Origin: Neelides folsomi
Taxonomy: Eukaryota; Arthropoda; Collembola; Neelipleona; Neelidae
NCBI GenBank assembly: GCA_034687125.1
Contig: JAQGBZ010000123.1
Span: 62,001 to 126,000 of the forward strand
DNA length: 64,000 nucleotides
Reading direction: 5' to 3'
Shown here piece by piece: positions 49,001 to 62,300 of this stretch (its first letter is position 1; every line of letters starts with the position of its first letter). The position numbers and the translations under genes are program-made. Below the pieces are notes generated by a model. The model made no database searches, had not been told where the DNA came from, and saw only the letters and a program-made list of their open reading frames with translations.

Positions 49001-51407
49001 CCATTTGATCTCTCTTTCTCCTTCCGACCACCTCCATTGGAACTCATTGGGGTTCCTCATTCTTATTGAAAGAATCTGAAGGAGATTTGGTTAGGAGCTG
49101 GGAGAAGGTGATGTTACTTATTGGTGTAAGAGATATTTAGCAAATACAAACTAGCTTCTTATGCTTCTTGTTACTGAATGAATGAAGAAGAACTTGATAG
49201 GGAAACGATGTCACGTTGATGTTCCTTCTACTATGTTTAGTCCAAAGACGTGAGAGACTTCTTAATCTTTCATCCTCATTCCCCAAATCTCTCACAATGA
49301 GATTGAAATTGAATGTGGGAATTTGAATTGAAAGAGAAAGGAGACTCTTCACGTTTTATTAATATTTTAAACCCATCTTGATCTCTCAATTTATAATAAA
49401 AATAAATTTATATATGGGCTGAGGAAAGTCAAATAAGATTAACATAACAGAAATTGACATTAACAAATATCCTACAATTTATCTTTATAATACATTTTTA
49501 TTTTCTGTATATTTTCATTTTCTATATACACATTTTCTATATATTTTGTGTAATTTTTTATTTCTATTATTTATTAACTCTTTTTGAATCATTTTGAGTA
49601 AATTGGCATCGTCGAGATTTTGGAAAGACTGTGCTTGAATTAGTGCAAGAATTTTGTTTCCACCTCATAAAACTGAAAAGGCTTTCATTGGCGTGTGGAA
49701 TATTTGACACCTCCGCCTTTTCCTCATTTAATGAAAATGTAACGTGCTTAAGATGTTGATTGATAGTTCTATGTTTAATTTCTAATTACGAGATAACATA
49801 ATAAGATGATGTTTTTAATAAGGTTTAAAAACAAATACATAGTCCAAAGAAAGTATCTGTAATATCCATCCATACATTATTTTCATGGTTTTAATTAGAA
49901 GGCTCAACAAAGTTGAACCCACTAATTTGAAAGATTGTATCGGAAGAGTATCATAGACCTTTGGTGGGAGATGAAAGATTGGATTCCAATTTTCCAATGT
50001 AAAACTTTTACTTTAAAACTCATCATATGGAATATCATATACTACAGATATGTATTGTATAAGATATTGTTTTCATGCCATATTATTGTTGTTTGGTGTA
50101 AAACGGTTTAGTGGCTCATATATTGAACTCTCGTATCTCAGCTAACTTGAAGGATTTTGAGGGAATTGAAGCGTAAATAGAAAACTCCTGAGGTTTGCAA
50201 CCTTCTTCCTATCTCTTTACATTCTTTCTTTTGGGGAATGGTCAACAGGGAGACTCTTGAGCTCTAGAGATTTATCTATATATTTAATATTAACTTGGTA
50301 TAAGCCTTGTGGTTTAGTTCAAGTAGCGTATTAAAGAATCCATCTCTCTCCTCAAGCTCTGATTCACAATTGTATTTAGAATTCAATATCTATTCTTTTG
50401 TATTTTATAAGAATTCCACTCCACTCACCGTTTCATTAATACTCATAAAGACTCATAATGATAAATTGTTTTACAATTTTTACCAAAGAACTAAACCTTC
50501 CTTGAGAGATTCATGCAATGATGGCCAATTCTGATTGTATTTGTAAAAAAAAGTAAAATCACTTATTCTCTCTTTTCACTTACACATTATGTAGTGGAAA
50601 ATCTCAATCAACAATAATAATAAATAAATCTGTAGTATAAAATACCGTAATAATAAATAGTATACAATAATATAGGAATTTATTATGCTTCATATTAAAT
50701 TGATTTTTTTGGTATATGATATCTCAATATGATTTTATTATGCTTCATATTAAATTGATTTTTTTGGTATATGATATCTCAATATGATTTTATATAAGCA
50801 TATCTGTAGAATGGGTAATAAGATTTTTTGCATGTGCGAGAATTGAAAATTTTTGAAAGGTAATTGCACATTGCTTCTTATGGTATTTAAATCAACGTAT
50901 TCATGACAATTCATTATTAAGGAAAGATCTCAAGATAGGAATAACTTAATAGTAAATGAATCTCGGTTTTGGTTGAATGATTAATGATTAACTACTTGTA
51001 TAGTTACATACGTGTTTAAGTAGACACGTATTAGGGGAATGTCTTTTAATGTTTTATAATTAAGTGGTTGAACTCTGGAGTTAAAGGTGAGACTGGTAAT
51101 ATGCAATTAATATTCCATCTTGTTCCCTGTTGGTCCACCCTTGTACAATATACAATACACCCTTGTAGTTTTGAATTCCTCCACGGCGTAGTATTGAGAC
51201 TGGGTTTATTATTCCATATTCATTATTACGGGTTCCCGTAGGATTTCGTGAGGTAATTGAATAAAGCGAAGGTCGGTCTCACTTTCCTCAGCCGGTGAGG
51301 TTTGTGGATGTTGTTTGAATCATTCGGAGGACATTGTACTCTTCACCGACCTCTCCCCTTCTTCCTATCTATCTTATATATCTCTTCTCTTTCTTTGCAT
51401 CTATGTA
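46047..51407. other. Gene-poor region downstream of the sushi exon
   Basis: No coding exon, RNA gene or domain could be recognised in 5.4 kb. The plus-strand frame at 46198-46485 has low-complexity composition and no family. One short tandem duplication lies at 50679-50792. Further exons of the sushi gene may be hidden here. Confidence 0.4.
50679..50792. repeat. Tandem repeat, 55-bp unit, about two copies
   Basis: The unit starting TTATGCTTCATATTAAATTG at 50683 is repeated exactly at 50738, with the identity extending a few bases leftwards. Perfect identity suggests a recent duplication. It is non-coding. Confidence 0.85.
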
Positions 51408-51818
51408 CTACTCGTGAGCACGGGAGTTGTCAAAATCCCTTTTACGACTACCTTGCATTCTTTTCTCAAATTATTCAGTATATCACATTTTGCACTTTAA
51501 TTAATCATTAGTTTATTCGAAAATATAATATAAATTGAAATTAACAAAAGATTTTAAATGAAATTAAAACTTTAACTATAAGAAAAATCTAATACTTGGT
51601 AACGTCACCCCTAGCTTTAATTTGCTCACGGGTTCTCTGAGGTATAGAAGAGACCAATCTCTGACAAGTTTAATTTAAAATCTTTTGTTAATTTCAATTT
51701 ATATTATATTTTCGAATAAACTAATGATTAATTAAAGTGCAAAATGTGATATACCTATTAATTTGAGAAAAGAATTAGTCGTAAAAGGGATTTTGACAAC
51801 TCCCGTGCTCACGAGTAG
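51408..51818. mobile_element. Tc1/mariner-derived fold-back MITE, 411 bp
   Basis: Long terminal inverted repeats span 51408-51559 and 51673-51818 (152 and 146 bp). They differ by one 6-bp indel and a few substitutions and begin CTACTCGTGAGCACGGGAG. The element is bounded by TA on both sides (51406-51407, 51819-51820), the Tc1/mariner target duplication. The 113-bp centre carries the end of a Tc1-type transposase on the minus strand. The whole unit would fold into a near-perfect hairpin. Confidence 0.9.
51589..51669 (-). pseudogene. Remnant of Tc1-like transposase C-terminus
   Basis: The minus strand encodes 26 residues before TAG, including RLVSSIPQRTREQIKARG and ending VTKY. This resembles the last helix of Tc1-family transposases, whose usual end is of the form SMPRR...V..A.GG.TKY. 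Nothing of the catalytic DDE core or the DNA-binding domain remains, so it is not functional. It identifies the parent family of the MITE. Confidence 0.75.
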
Positions 51819-52000
51819 TATATGATCATTTAACCATTTCCTCTCAACTCTAAGGATATAATTAGAATGGAGATGAAGTGAAGAGATTCTGATCCAATTC
51901 TACAGATGACACAGATTTCGTCACGAGTTTTAAAGTTTTACTATTTTAGAAGATTCATGCATTATTCCTTTAAATTTTAAATTCGTAAACCATTTAAGAA

Positions 52001-52602
52001 ATGTCAAGTGAAGAAAGGAAAGATCCTGAAAAGCCACTTATAAAGATTTATGGCGATTCGTCACTTTCATCGAGGATAACTCAATTTCAATCCAAAGCTG
52101 CGGATCATGAAAAGAAGCAGAAAACAAATCCGTTCACAAATCCAAACTGGAAAGAGAGTACGAGCTCGGGAAAACTTTCATTTGATAAAAATGATCCAAG
52201 GTATGGGGTTTCACATCATTAGACTACCGTAGTTTTTAATTATTAAAAAAATGGAATAATAAATGTTTATTCTATAATTCTTTAATAAGATATGGTCGAC
52301 CCCCAGAAGGGAGCAAATCTGAAGCAAGGGGATTTAAAGCTGGGGGCCAAATAAGCAAAGAGATATTAGAACTTTGTAGTATAATTCGTGACAATGGAAC
52401 GGAAGAATCTGATGGAAACTTCATTATCTCTTTTGGAGAATTGTTTCAAATTTATACAGTGATTTCAAACAAGGTTGTTGGGATTCTCCTCCGTGCGAGA
52501 AAACATGGGCTGCTTCATTTTGAAGGAGAGATGCTTTATCAAAGAAGAGATGATAATGTTCCAATCATCTTGTATCCTATAAGCCACGAGGAAGAAGTGT
52601 GA
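52001..52602 (+). CDS. ABRA: Costars-domain protein, ABRA/STARS-like
   Basis: Two exons, 52001-52200 and 52290-52602, give 170 residues. The N-terminal third is polar and contains NPFTNPNWKES. A YGRPPEGSKSEARG linker leads into the C-terminal costars domain, with ISKEILELCSII, SFGELFQIYTVISNKVVGIL, RARKHGLLHFEGEMLYQRRD and VPIIL. This domain binds actin; vertebrate ABRA (STARS) promotes Rho/SRF signalling in muscle. The protein is much shorter than vertebrate ABRA (about 375), mostly N-terminally. Domain assignment is secure; the exact orthologue name is less so. Confidence 0.92.
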
Positions 52603-53154
52603 ATCAAGCTATGGTGCATATTACATTTAATGTACTCGTACATACATAAATATTATAACGTTATAACTTTTATGAAATTAAACTTTTAATATGTGTTTGA
52701 TTATTTACTCTGATACAATGACTTATTAAATATTAAAACTTTTTGAATGTAATATTTATACTTTATCACTTGATCCTCATGCTGTAATCACTTTAATAGT
52801 TAGAGTTTTAGGTTTCATTGAAAATTATTATTAATCAGCCAGTGATGTTTATTACATACATATACAGATCTGAATTTTATGCATATTATACATATTTATC
52901 TGTATTAAAGATAAATAAATAAACCCTTAAACTTTTACTTTTTTGAGAATTATTAATATTTTACAAATTGGTGATACAAGTAAAACAGCATCTATTTCTT
53001 GCGTACCGAACACCTCATCTCCTATTTAAAAAGTTTACTCTTTAAAAGTTTAATTTAATAAGTGTTGATTGATGCCCCAATTTATTATTTAACTATATTT
53101 GTTAAAATTAACTGACTTAATTTAGTTAACTCATTGTTATTTTGTATAAATGCA
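52603..53154. other. Short intergenic region ABRA-MBLAC1
   Basis: 550 bp of AT-rich sequence between two plus-strand genes. It should hold the ABRA 3' UTR and the MBLAC1 promoter. No further feature was recognised. Confidence 0.5.
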
Positions 53155-54040
53155 ATGTGCGAAATCATTGTATTAAAGGAAGGTTATTCATATATGAAAG
53201 ATGGTGAAGTATTTGCAAATGCAACATGCTGTTTAATTCGTTCAGAAAAATGCAACATTATAGTGGACACTCTTACACCTTGGGATAAGGATTTTCTAAT
53301 TAAAAGTACAATTTATTATAATTAGGTAAGTATAATACATGAGCATATTAAAGAAGTTAAAAGAATCCAATTTAATAATTTGTATTTATGTATTTTATAG
53401 AGATTTCCGAATTAAATCTTGAAATGAAAGACATCGACTACGTTGTTTCAACGCATGGTCATTCCGACCACAACGGGAATAACAATTTGTTTCTAGAGGC
53501 AAAACATCACATTGTTGGATTTTGTATTTCCAATAAAGATAAATACTACATTCACCCATTTGAGATTGGTTAGTATAAATACATTATACACATTCATACA
53601 GAATGTGAATTATGTAAAATAAATATTACTCTGTTTAATGGTGGTACAATATATGCTCTGAAAAATAATCTCAATACCTATGATAAAATGCATTTTCCCT
53701 TTAATACTGATTTATGTTTATGATAATAGATGAACCCTTTGTAATCGATGAAAATGTAAAAATCATTCCTACACCTGGACATACAAATGAGGATATTTCT
53801 GTATGGATAAAGAGAAATGATGGAAAATCTGTAGTCTTGGCCGGAGATATATTTGAAAAAGAACTTGACATTGAAGATTCTTCTATGTGGAAAGATCTCA
53901 GCTTTGACAAAAAACTACAAGCAAAAAGTAGACTCAAAATTTTAAAAATGGCTGATATAATTATCCCTGGTCATGGTCCACCATTTAATGTAACTCCAAA
54001 ATATATTTCAATAGCCGAAAACGAAGATGATTTAAAGTAA
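53155..54040 (+). CDS. MBLAC1: Metallo-beta-lactamase domain-containing protein 1 (MBLAC1)
   Basis: Three exons, 53155-53305, 53401-53568, 53730-54040, give 209 residues. The zinc-site motifs are complete: THGHSDH (His69, His71, Asp73, His74), TPGHT (His124), LAGD (Asp146) and PGHGPP (His188). Family members are hydrolases; human MBLAC1 is an endonuclease that processes the 3' end of replication-dependent histone pre-mRNA, and the worm relative SWIP-10 affects glial glutamate control. Length (about 210-266 in the family) and motif spacing fit. An in-frame TTG start 21 bp upstream is possible but the ATG is preferred. The stop is 174 bp from that of ZNF511 on the other strand. Confidence 0.92.
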
Positions 54041-54214
54041 ATTTTACGAATTAAATGTATTGTTTTTTATTTATTAAATTATTTAATTCATTATAATATT
54101 TCGTGTAATTCAAAACTTCTTACAAATAGAAAACTGCAAATAATACTAATACAGTACAATAATTTTCGTACGGACATACTTCTAATTTGTAGTTAAGCAT
54201 CCGTTAACTATCTT

Positions 54215-55302
54215 TTAATCAGGCAGTGGATCGGTTGATACTGATGGCATCAGAGCTTCTTCAATAGATTTCATGTCAATCGAAGTGTCTTTAATTAATG
54301 GATTTGATTTTGCATTCTTTTGCATTGCAAAGCATTTTCTGGGAATAAATGCTTTTCTAGTCGATTGGCCGAAACTGAAATGAGACGAAGGTTTGTTTTC
54401 TTCTTGTTTTTGTTTCGGCTTTTCAGGTTTTTCTTTCTTTTTGGAATTTTCCATTTCCATCTTCTCAGCCCTAGGAAAGGATTTATCGACGGCTGATTCA
54501 ATCTCCATTCCATCTTGTGCATCCTTTCCAGTATTTGATTTCTTTTCCTTTATTCTCATTTTTTTAGCCACATTCCCAAGTGAAATTCCTGGACACTTGA
54601 AAGTTAATGGGAAGCTGTGTTCTAATAAACAATGTTCAAATCGCTCATTGACATTATTGAACTTCAAGGCACAATTTTGTAGAAGACATTGATACTGGAA
54701 ACAATAAAAATGGGAATGTGTAAATTTTAAATATACTTATAAATATTATGTTTTATTGTAAAATAATTCGACATACCACTGGAGGCTTTCGTTCAGCGAG
54801 AATTGCAAAGTAGGAGTCATGTGTTTCCTGAAGGTGAATATCCAAGAGATGACCAGTTGGCATATGTTTCTTGCACGTACCGCAAACGTGTCTATGTTGT
54901 GAATTATAATGATCGTTGTAGGTATTTGTTGCATTAAAAAATTCCTCACATCCAGGAACTTGACAGAAGAAATTGGGGAAACTGAAAATTAGTTAAAATA
55001 TGTTAATTCAATTAACATAATGCACCCAAATTAATATTATAAAAATCAAATATGATTACATATAAGAATACTCAATATGATATATTTAAGATTTCGACAA
55101 CTTACTAATCTTTTTCTTGTTCAATTTCTCTTAGAATTACTTCATCACATGTGATTTTCTTTGGAATTCCAATTCCAAGAAATTTGTTCGATTCTGTAAA
55201 AAACGGGTCTGAAATGGGCCTCTTCTTGAGCTTCTTTGATCTTGAATCCGATCCAATATCTTCAATGGACATTTGGGTTTGTTCATTTGGAAAAATTGAC
55301 AT
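54215..55302 (-). CDS. ZNF511: Zinc finger protein 511 homologue (ZNF511)
   Basis: Three exons, 55302-55106, 54981-54777, 54694-54215, give 293 residues. Three C2H2-type fingers follow each other: FFCQVPGCEEFF with DHYNSQH, HVCGTCKKHMPTGHLLDIH with QETH, and YQCLLQNCALKF with FEHCLLEH. The run GHLLDIHLQETHDSYFAIL is typical of ZNF511. The C-terminal third is lysine/glutamate-rich and disordered, ending STDPLPD. The molecular role of ZNF511 is poorly known; it is expected to be nuclear. A TTCTCACAG acceptor just before the ATG (ending 55312) suggests a spliced 5' UTR, with a likely promoter near the CG-rich stretch at 55728-55751. Confidence 0.88.
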
Positions 55303-56345
55303 TATTAAATGACCTGTGAGAATGAAATTAAACAATGAATGATTATTAATGATGAGAGATGTGAGATGAGCATATCTTAAGATATATTTATATTATAATT
55401 ACAATTTAATAAAATATAAACACAAATACTTACCTACACTTATTTTAGCAGAGCTCCTTTCAAAGTTCTAATAAATTAATTTAGGTATCTTCTTTTATGC
55501 ATACAAAAATACACACGAAAGAAAAATTCTGACAATTCAATATTTCAAATTAATACCTACTCTAGAACAATCTTGAGTAATTAAAATGTCTGCGGTAGAC
55601 GGTGATTTGATTTGATTTGTGTAAATTGTGATTGCAAAATTGTAATTTAGCATTGAGAGTTGTGCAAAAATTTAAATAAGCCTGTCCTCCAATAAAAATT
55701 GAATAGCAATGCAATGAGCAGCCTTGGTCGCTCGTCGCTCGCTCGCGCTCGATCCCAAATACAAAAATACATAACATCAATTTATGCATACTGCAACGTG
55801 CAACCTATTCATACGAGAGTATCCTATATCAAATCACAAAAAATTACAATTGAACTCGAGCCCAAATGTGTTTTAATATGCAAATAAATTATATTTGAGT
55901 TATGATTGATGAATTAATTAATCGACTTTAACATTAGATTACAATTTATTAATTTTCCATGAGTTTAATCTCACTAATTCCAAATAAGTTTAAACTAAAT
56001 AATAATTTGTATTGTATACATTAACCAATACTTTTATTTATACCGGGCGGATGTAGTTTATCAATCATATTCTCCAAGTAATCGTATACACTGTCCGGTA
56101 TACCCATATCCATATACCTAATAGACTTTTACTCGACAAAGGAAACTTCCTTATGATTATGCAATACTTATATTTATTTATGTACGACATTAGTTGTAAT
56201 GGGGGTAAAAAGCGGATTTTGATATTATAGGAGGTTTCGTATATTTAATCTAAACATGATCCAATATAGAGTTTTGTCCATTTGAGATCAATTCATATCT
56301 TCCTGGTGCATCTCCACTTCCAAACATTGATATTTATAAGGGAGT
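55303..56345. promoter_or_regulatory. Divergent spacer, ZNF511 / integrin alpha
   Basis: Head-to-head spacer of 1.04 kb. A CpG-dense run (GGTCGCTCGTCGCTCGCTCG, 55726-55745) stands out in AT-rich DNA and is a promoter candidate for ZNF511. A small plus-strand frame at 55699-55887 crosses it and is not considered coding. Confidence 0.35.
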
Positions 56346-59300
56346 ATGCATTTTTTACTACTAATTATATTAATTAACCCATATTTTTATCAAATACAAG
56401 CATTCAACATAGACACCAATTTTCCTATTGTCATTGAGAAGAAAAGTTATTTTGAAAAGTCATTTGAGAAGAAAAGTTATTTTGGAGCTTCTGTTGCTCT
56501 TGTCTCGTCAAAGAAAAATTTAAATGAGGCAGACAATGCAAATTACTCTGGATGGTATTTATTTTCCAATTTGTTATTTTGCTAATTATATAACTTACTT
56601 TTAGCTGTAATTATTCTATTTTAGGGTATTAATTGGGGATCCAAAGGGAAGCCCTCCCGACGCGGAGGGAGTAATAGATCCGGGAGTGATATGGAGATGT
56701 CATTTTGAGGAAATTGACCAAAAGAATCTAACAGAAAATTTGTGTCAAATTTTAGATATGGACGTCAATGGTATGAGATCATATATATACTTCATTCATA
56801 TATGTACGAGTACATATTTTAATGATAACATTGACTAATAAAAATATTTTTAAAGGGGAGCGTCAATTAAACGCTAGCGAAAAAGCGTCCTATAGAGAAA
56901 ATAAGAAAAATATGTGGAACGGAGGCTCAATGTTTATAGGAGAATCTGACCGATTCGTAAGTTGTGGATATTTATGGAGAAACCGAACAATGAAGATGCC
57001 AAATTTAAATGGCATTTGCTATTGGATTTTTAAAAATGAGACAGCCGATTACCAATTTTCTGTATCACATTCAGAATCCACACAAAATCTGTTAAAGCCT
57101 CGTCGACGTCAGCTCATTCCATTAGCTAATAGAAGTATCATAACAAATAGCATAAAAATAATTGAAATAAATTACAGATACTTAAATAGTTAAATACACT
57201 TATTGGGTATATCATAGTTATTTATAAAATCGTATTTTTATCAACTCATAAAAGTATTTTTTTCTTTTTGAAAGATAATTTCATTTTGAGAAATCCTACA
57301 ATTTTAAATTGGGCTGTTGGTCAGGCTGGCTTCTCCCTCCATTTGACCAAAAACAACCATTTGATCCTTGGAGCTCCAGGAGTTCTTGAATGGGCAGGTA
57401 AACATTACCTAATATACTATTTACTGGGATTCGTGTAGAGTATAAACTCAATGCAATAGTAAAGTGATAAGCTCATAAATAGAGTTCGTTTTAATAAATT
57501 ATTTAAAAATTTGAAGGAACTGTCATTGAATATCGAGATGAAATTCAGCATAAAGACACTACAAGCAATGAAAACTATTTTTCATCCTTTACTGTTGGGA
57601 AGTATAATAGTGAAATTCAAGACGAATATGATTATTTTGGTATATTTTATAATAATTGAAATTTTCTTAAAATTGGCAAACGTTAACTTCAATGTTAATG
57701 GGTTTAAAGGTTATGCAGTAACATCGGGAAATTTTAAAAAGAATTCAGAAAATGAAAAAAACCAATATGCGGCTGGAGCTCCACGTGCTTCTCATCTTCA
57801 GGGAAAAGTGACAATTTTCACGCTGGAAGAGAAAATCAACAATGCCTCAAATATCAAAAAATTATATCAAATAGTTGGAAAGGAGAGTGAATTTGGCTCC
57901 TACTTTGGATCTGTACTTTGCTCAATTGACTTGAACAACGATGGAGTTGACGAGCTCATTATTGGAGCCCCAATGCACAATGGTCAATTAAAAGCGACAC
58001 GATGGATTGGAGAAAAAAGCCTTTATGCATCAACTGGAGAAAGATTGGGCGACGCGGGTTGCATTTTCGTGTATTCAGTCCAAGTAATTGAATATTTTAT
58101 TTTATCCATAATTAATAAATACTAAATGCATAATTGGATTATATGGATTATATAATGGAGTAAGAACTTATCTCAGAAAATATTTAAATTTTTGCGTAAC
58201 TAATGAAATAATAAGTTTTTATGGAAAATATTCCTAATTTGAAGATAATCACAATAGAACAACGAATTAATGGGAGATACGAGATAATTTTTGAAATATA
58301 TAATAAATATTGCGAATTCCTTTGTTTATCATTTGTTGAGAAACGTTAAGCTTCACCCGGAATTAGCGGAAAGCGGAATTGTGGAATTCCGCCCAAAATA
58401 GCGTTTCCGCGGAATTTTTTTCGTTTCTGGGTCTTGGACTTGCTTCGTCAACGTCGCCGTAAAACTCCCAAACAAAGTTACCCTCATTTTCTTCAGTAAT
58501 GTAATTTTATTGTTTATCGGAATCATCTGTTGAAATACATAATTATTATTTTATAATAATTTTATAATTTGTTTATAAAAATGTTTCAATTAATTATTTA
58601 ATATGATTAAGTACCTTTAATCCAAGTTTTAAGAATTTTGTAATTGGAATGAAGAAAATGGGAAAATAACGCAAATTTCAAAGTTAGCGCTAGGAAATTT
58701 TCGGAAATTTCCAAAATCTCCGGAATTCCCTTAAACACATGGTGAACCAAACAGATTTTTTTGCGCTTTCAGCTAATTCTGGTGATCACACGAGTGCGGA
58801 TCACCTCACAAGTTATTTTCTTTTTTCTCTATTCTCAATTCTTTATTCTCAATTCTCGTTTTTACCAAAAGATAATTACTATCGCGTTTAACAAGTTTAA
58901 TAATATTCAGACTATTAATATACAATATTAATATCGCCCTATAACAATTTTCACCAAAATTTAAATTATTCTCTAACTTGGAATCGTCATGTCTGTCGTG
59001 CAAAACAACGGACGCGCATTCTTTGAAATTGACATACCGCGAATGTACTATACAATGAGACATCTTAAAACCCCTTTAATTTGACAGACAAATCTTATAA
59101 CATTTCATTTTATAAATATTGTGAAAAATATATAATTAAACTGTTACTAACGCTGAAATTAAAATGAATTTTCCGAGATAAGTCCTCACTCCATTATATA
59201 ATCCATACCTATTTACATAATACCAATATCTAAATAGAATCTTGCTGATGTTATATGCGGATATTCAGTTGGATCACGCTTTGGATCAGCAATTGTTAAT

Positions 59301-62300
59301 TTGGGAGACCTTAACGAAGATCGATATAAAGGTCAGAAGATTTTAACGTCAAATATCTTGTGGAGTTCAATTTCAATGATAGATTTTAAAATAAGATTTT
59401 AAGAGTTTAATTATATTTTATCATCAGATTTAGCTGTCGGAGCTCCTTATGAAAATGACAACCGCGGGGCTGTTTATATATTTTTTGGTGGATCATCCCT
59501 TACGCTTAATTTGAAACAGAAAATCGAACCTAGTAAAAAATTAGGAGAAACTTTCGGATTTGGATATTCACTCTCTTTTGGAGAAGACATTGATAATAAT
59601 TATTATAACGGTCTATATAATTATTAATCTTACATTTACATTTAGAATAATAAAATGAGATTAGTTAAAATTAATTATTAATTGTTTTAGATTTGGCTGT
59701 TGGAGCATATGGCTCAAACAAAGTTATAATCTATAGAACAATTCCTCTCATCCGAATCGAATCCAATATTACTTATTCAACAACTAAATTGCTGGCTAAC
59801 ATGACAGAATTTAATGTAACATCATGTTTGAAGTACACTGGGTTGCGCAATACTCGCAACTTTGATATTGGAAATCTCAGTAAGAGCAAAACAATAAAAT
59901 TGGAAATCAATGGTGAGGTGAATCAAATAACAATTAATATTCTATTCAATAGCTGTTCGTTTAAGCATTGTATTGGATGATGAAAATAGGAATAACTCTG
60001 AATTTGTCTCTTGGAATGACTCACGTCAAAATTTAAACGACCCAAATCTCCTCGAGATCAATGTGACAATCGGAAACAAAGAAAGCTGCTTTTCCTTTAA
60101 AGCAATCAAGCTTAATGTAAAATCTTATAAAATAATTATATTTGTATTTTTAATATCTTCTAATAAGATTGTTAATCAAACAAATTCTAATTTAGAATAC
60201 TCTTGAAGAAAGTATATCGCAATATCCCATAAAAACAAAACAACTTGTGACGCTATTGAACGAACAAAGCGAAGAGAAAGTTCTTAATTACACCATTAAG
60301 AAGAATGGGAACCTTTTTTCCACAACATTACCAAACCCATCAACGAGTTATAATGAAATAATTTAACTCAAATAATTAAACTTTCATATAAATTACATTT
60401 TTTCAATTATCAAATGGGTAAATAATGTTCAACCAATATTTTCCTATACTAATATAGCCTGTGATTATTTCGGATTTCAGAGTTTTCAGACTTCAATAAA
60501 CAAGTATTAGAGAAGACGACTGATGAACCGAAGTATTATTATTTACCAATTGGAACTTATTGCAATGAAGATGGAGATCCATCATGTCTATCTCATTTAA
60601 TAATCGGAAATGAATTTTTAAATTTAACAAAGTAAGCATTCAATTGTGCTAATAACAAGTAATAATAATTAAATGAATATAAAAATACTATCACAGAAAA
60701 AATGAATTCGTGATTGGATCTTCTGACAATCTTCAACTTAACATTACACTAGAAAATAAAAACGAACGTGCAAATCTTCCGTTATCTATTTCTGTGTCTT
60801 GGATCGGTCCAACTTTTCAGTCATACCAATTTAAATGTTCAACTCGTCCAGTTGATTTCCAATCTAATGGAGAAAAAAGCGAGTTGAACAATACATGCAC
60901 ATTTGATTTTAAATATGCTCTTGACAGAGATGATAAGGTTTTTCAAATAATACATTTTACAATATTTTATTCGGAGTTAGTTGTAAGATTATAAAATACA
61001 GTAAGCTGTTGAAATAACAAATGTTTTATTGATTTGTTCATTTTATTTTAGAGAGAAAAGATTTTTGAATTGGACATGACAAATATTTTAGTTGACTTTC
61101 TTTCTAAAGAAATCCAATTTAATATAACTGCTGCCACAAGCTCAGAATTGGAAAAGGAAACGTTATCTTCTATTAAAATCAATCTGGTCGCTCAATTTAC
61201 ATTTCACGTCGAAGGAATTGATTCATTTAAAGTTTTTGGATTAAATAACGAAATCATCAGATTTAGTCAATTTTACAAGGTGTAAAGTCAACTTCTAAAA
61301 TCCATTTATTTTTAAATTCCCTAATATGATATCTGCAAAGATACACAATTGTAATTTTTACATGTGACATCAAGGTAAATACTACCGGAATAACGTCGCT
61401 TAAAGCTGCACAAATTATGATTCAAATTCCAAATGTTGTCAATACACAATATGGAGAGATCGAAGTCGTTAAAGTTAGAAGGCCTGAGGTTCGTATTCCA
61501 TGAATTACAATCTTATGATAACCATTTAACAATTAATAGTTCGATATCATTTAAAATGTAAAGTTTTCTAATTCATTCAATGTAAATTTTTAGACTCGAT
61601 ACAATAATGAAGAATTTAGATGCAAATCAGTAAATGGATCATTCTACATCCCAGAAAAGAATGAAATTGAATTCGAATTCCACCCATCATATCCAGATAA
61701 TAATTCAATCATAAATTCACCAGACATCAATATGAGAAAGAAAAGATGTGTTGATTGTGAAGGAATGGGTATTTGGCAAAAAGAGAAAGAAAGAGTTATC
61801 GTTAATTCTAAAGAGAGAAATATGACAATCATTTGCGATGTAGACTCCCTATACCCGAATAGAATGGCCAATATCCGAATTACTTTCCAAATGGAAATAA
61901 ATGAGATAAGTAATGAAGCAAATCTTAATTTGAATTTAAAATTATTAAAATTGCTCTTGTTAATCCTTTCCTTATCACAATAGAAAAAATATTAGAAGAG
62001 GAATTTGAATCGTTGCTATTTCACACTGAAACTTCAGTAATGGCAATGGGAAAGAATGGAGTTCTTTCCGAAACACTAACAAAAGGACAATCAAAAACGT
62101 CAATCCTCTTTAAAGCTCCCAAAGAAATCGGGGTCTGGATTTATTTAATCTCAATTGGAATGGGATTTACCATCTTCATTCTTATAACATTAATACTGTA
62201 TAAGGTATGAGATTTATCAATCAAACAAAAATCATTGAAGATCAATTTATCATTATAATTCATTAGTTTAATTTATTTAGCTTGGATTTTTCCGACGAAA

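Noticed and set aside
58806-59063. 85-codon frame as an intact transposase
   Set aside because: No DDE, zinc-finger or helix-turn-helix pattern can be seen; kept only as an unknown frame within the element.
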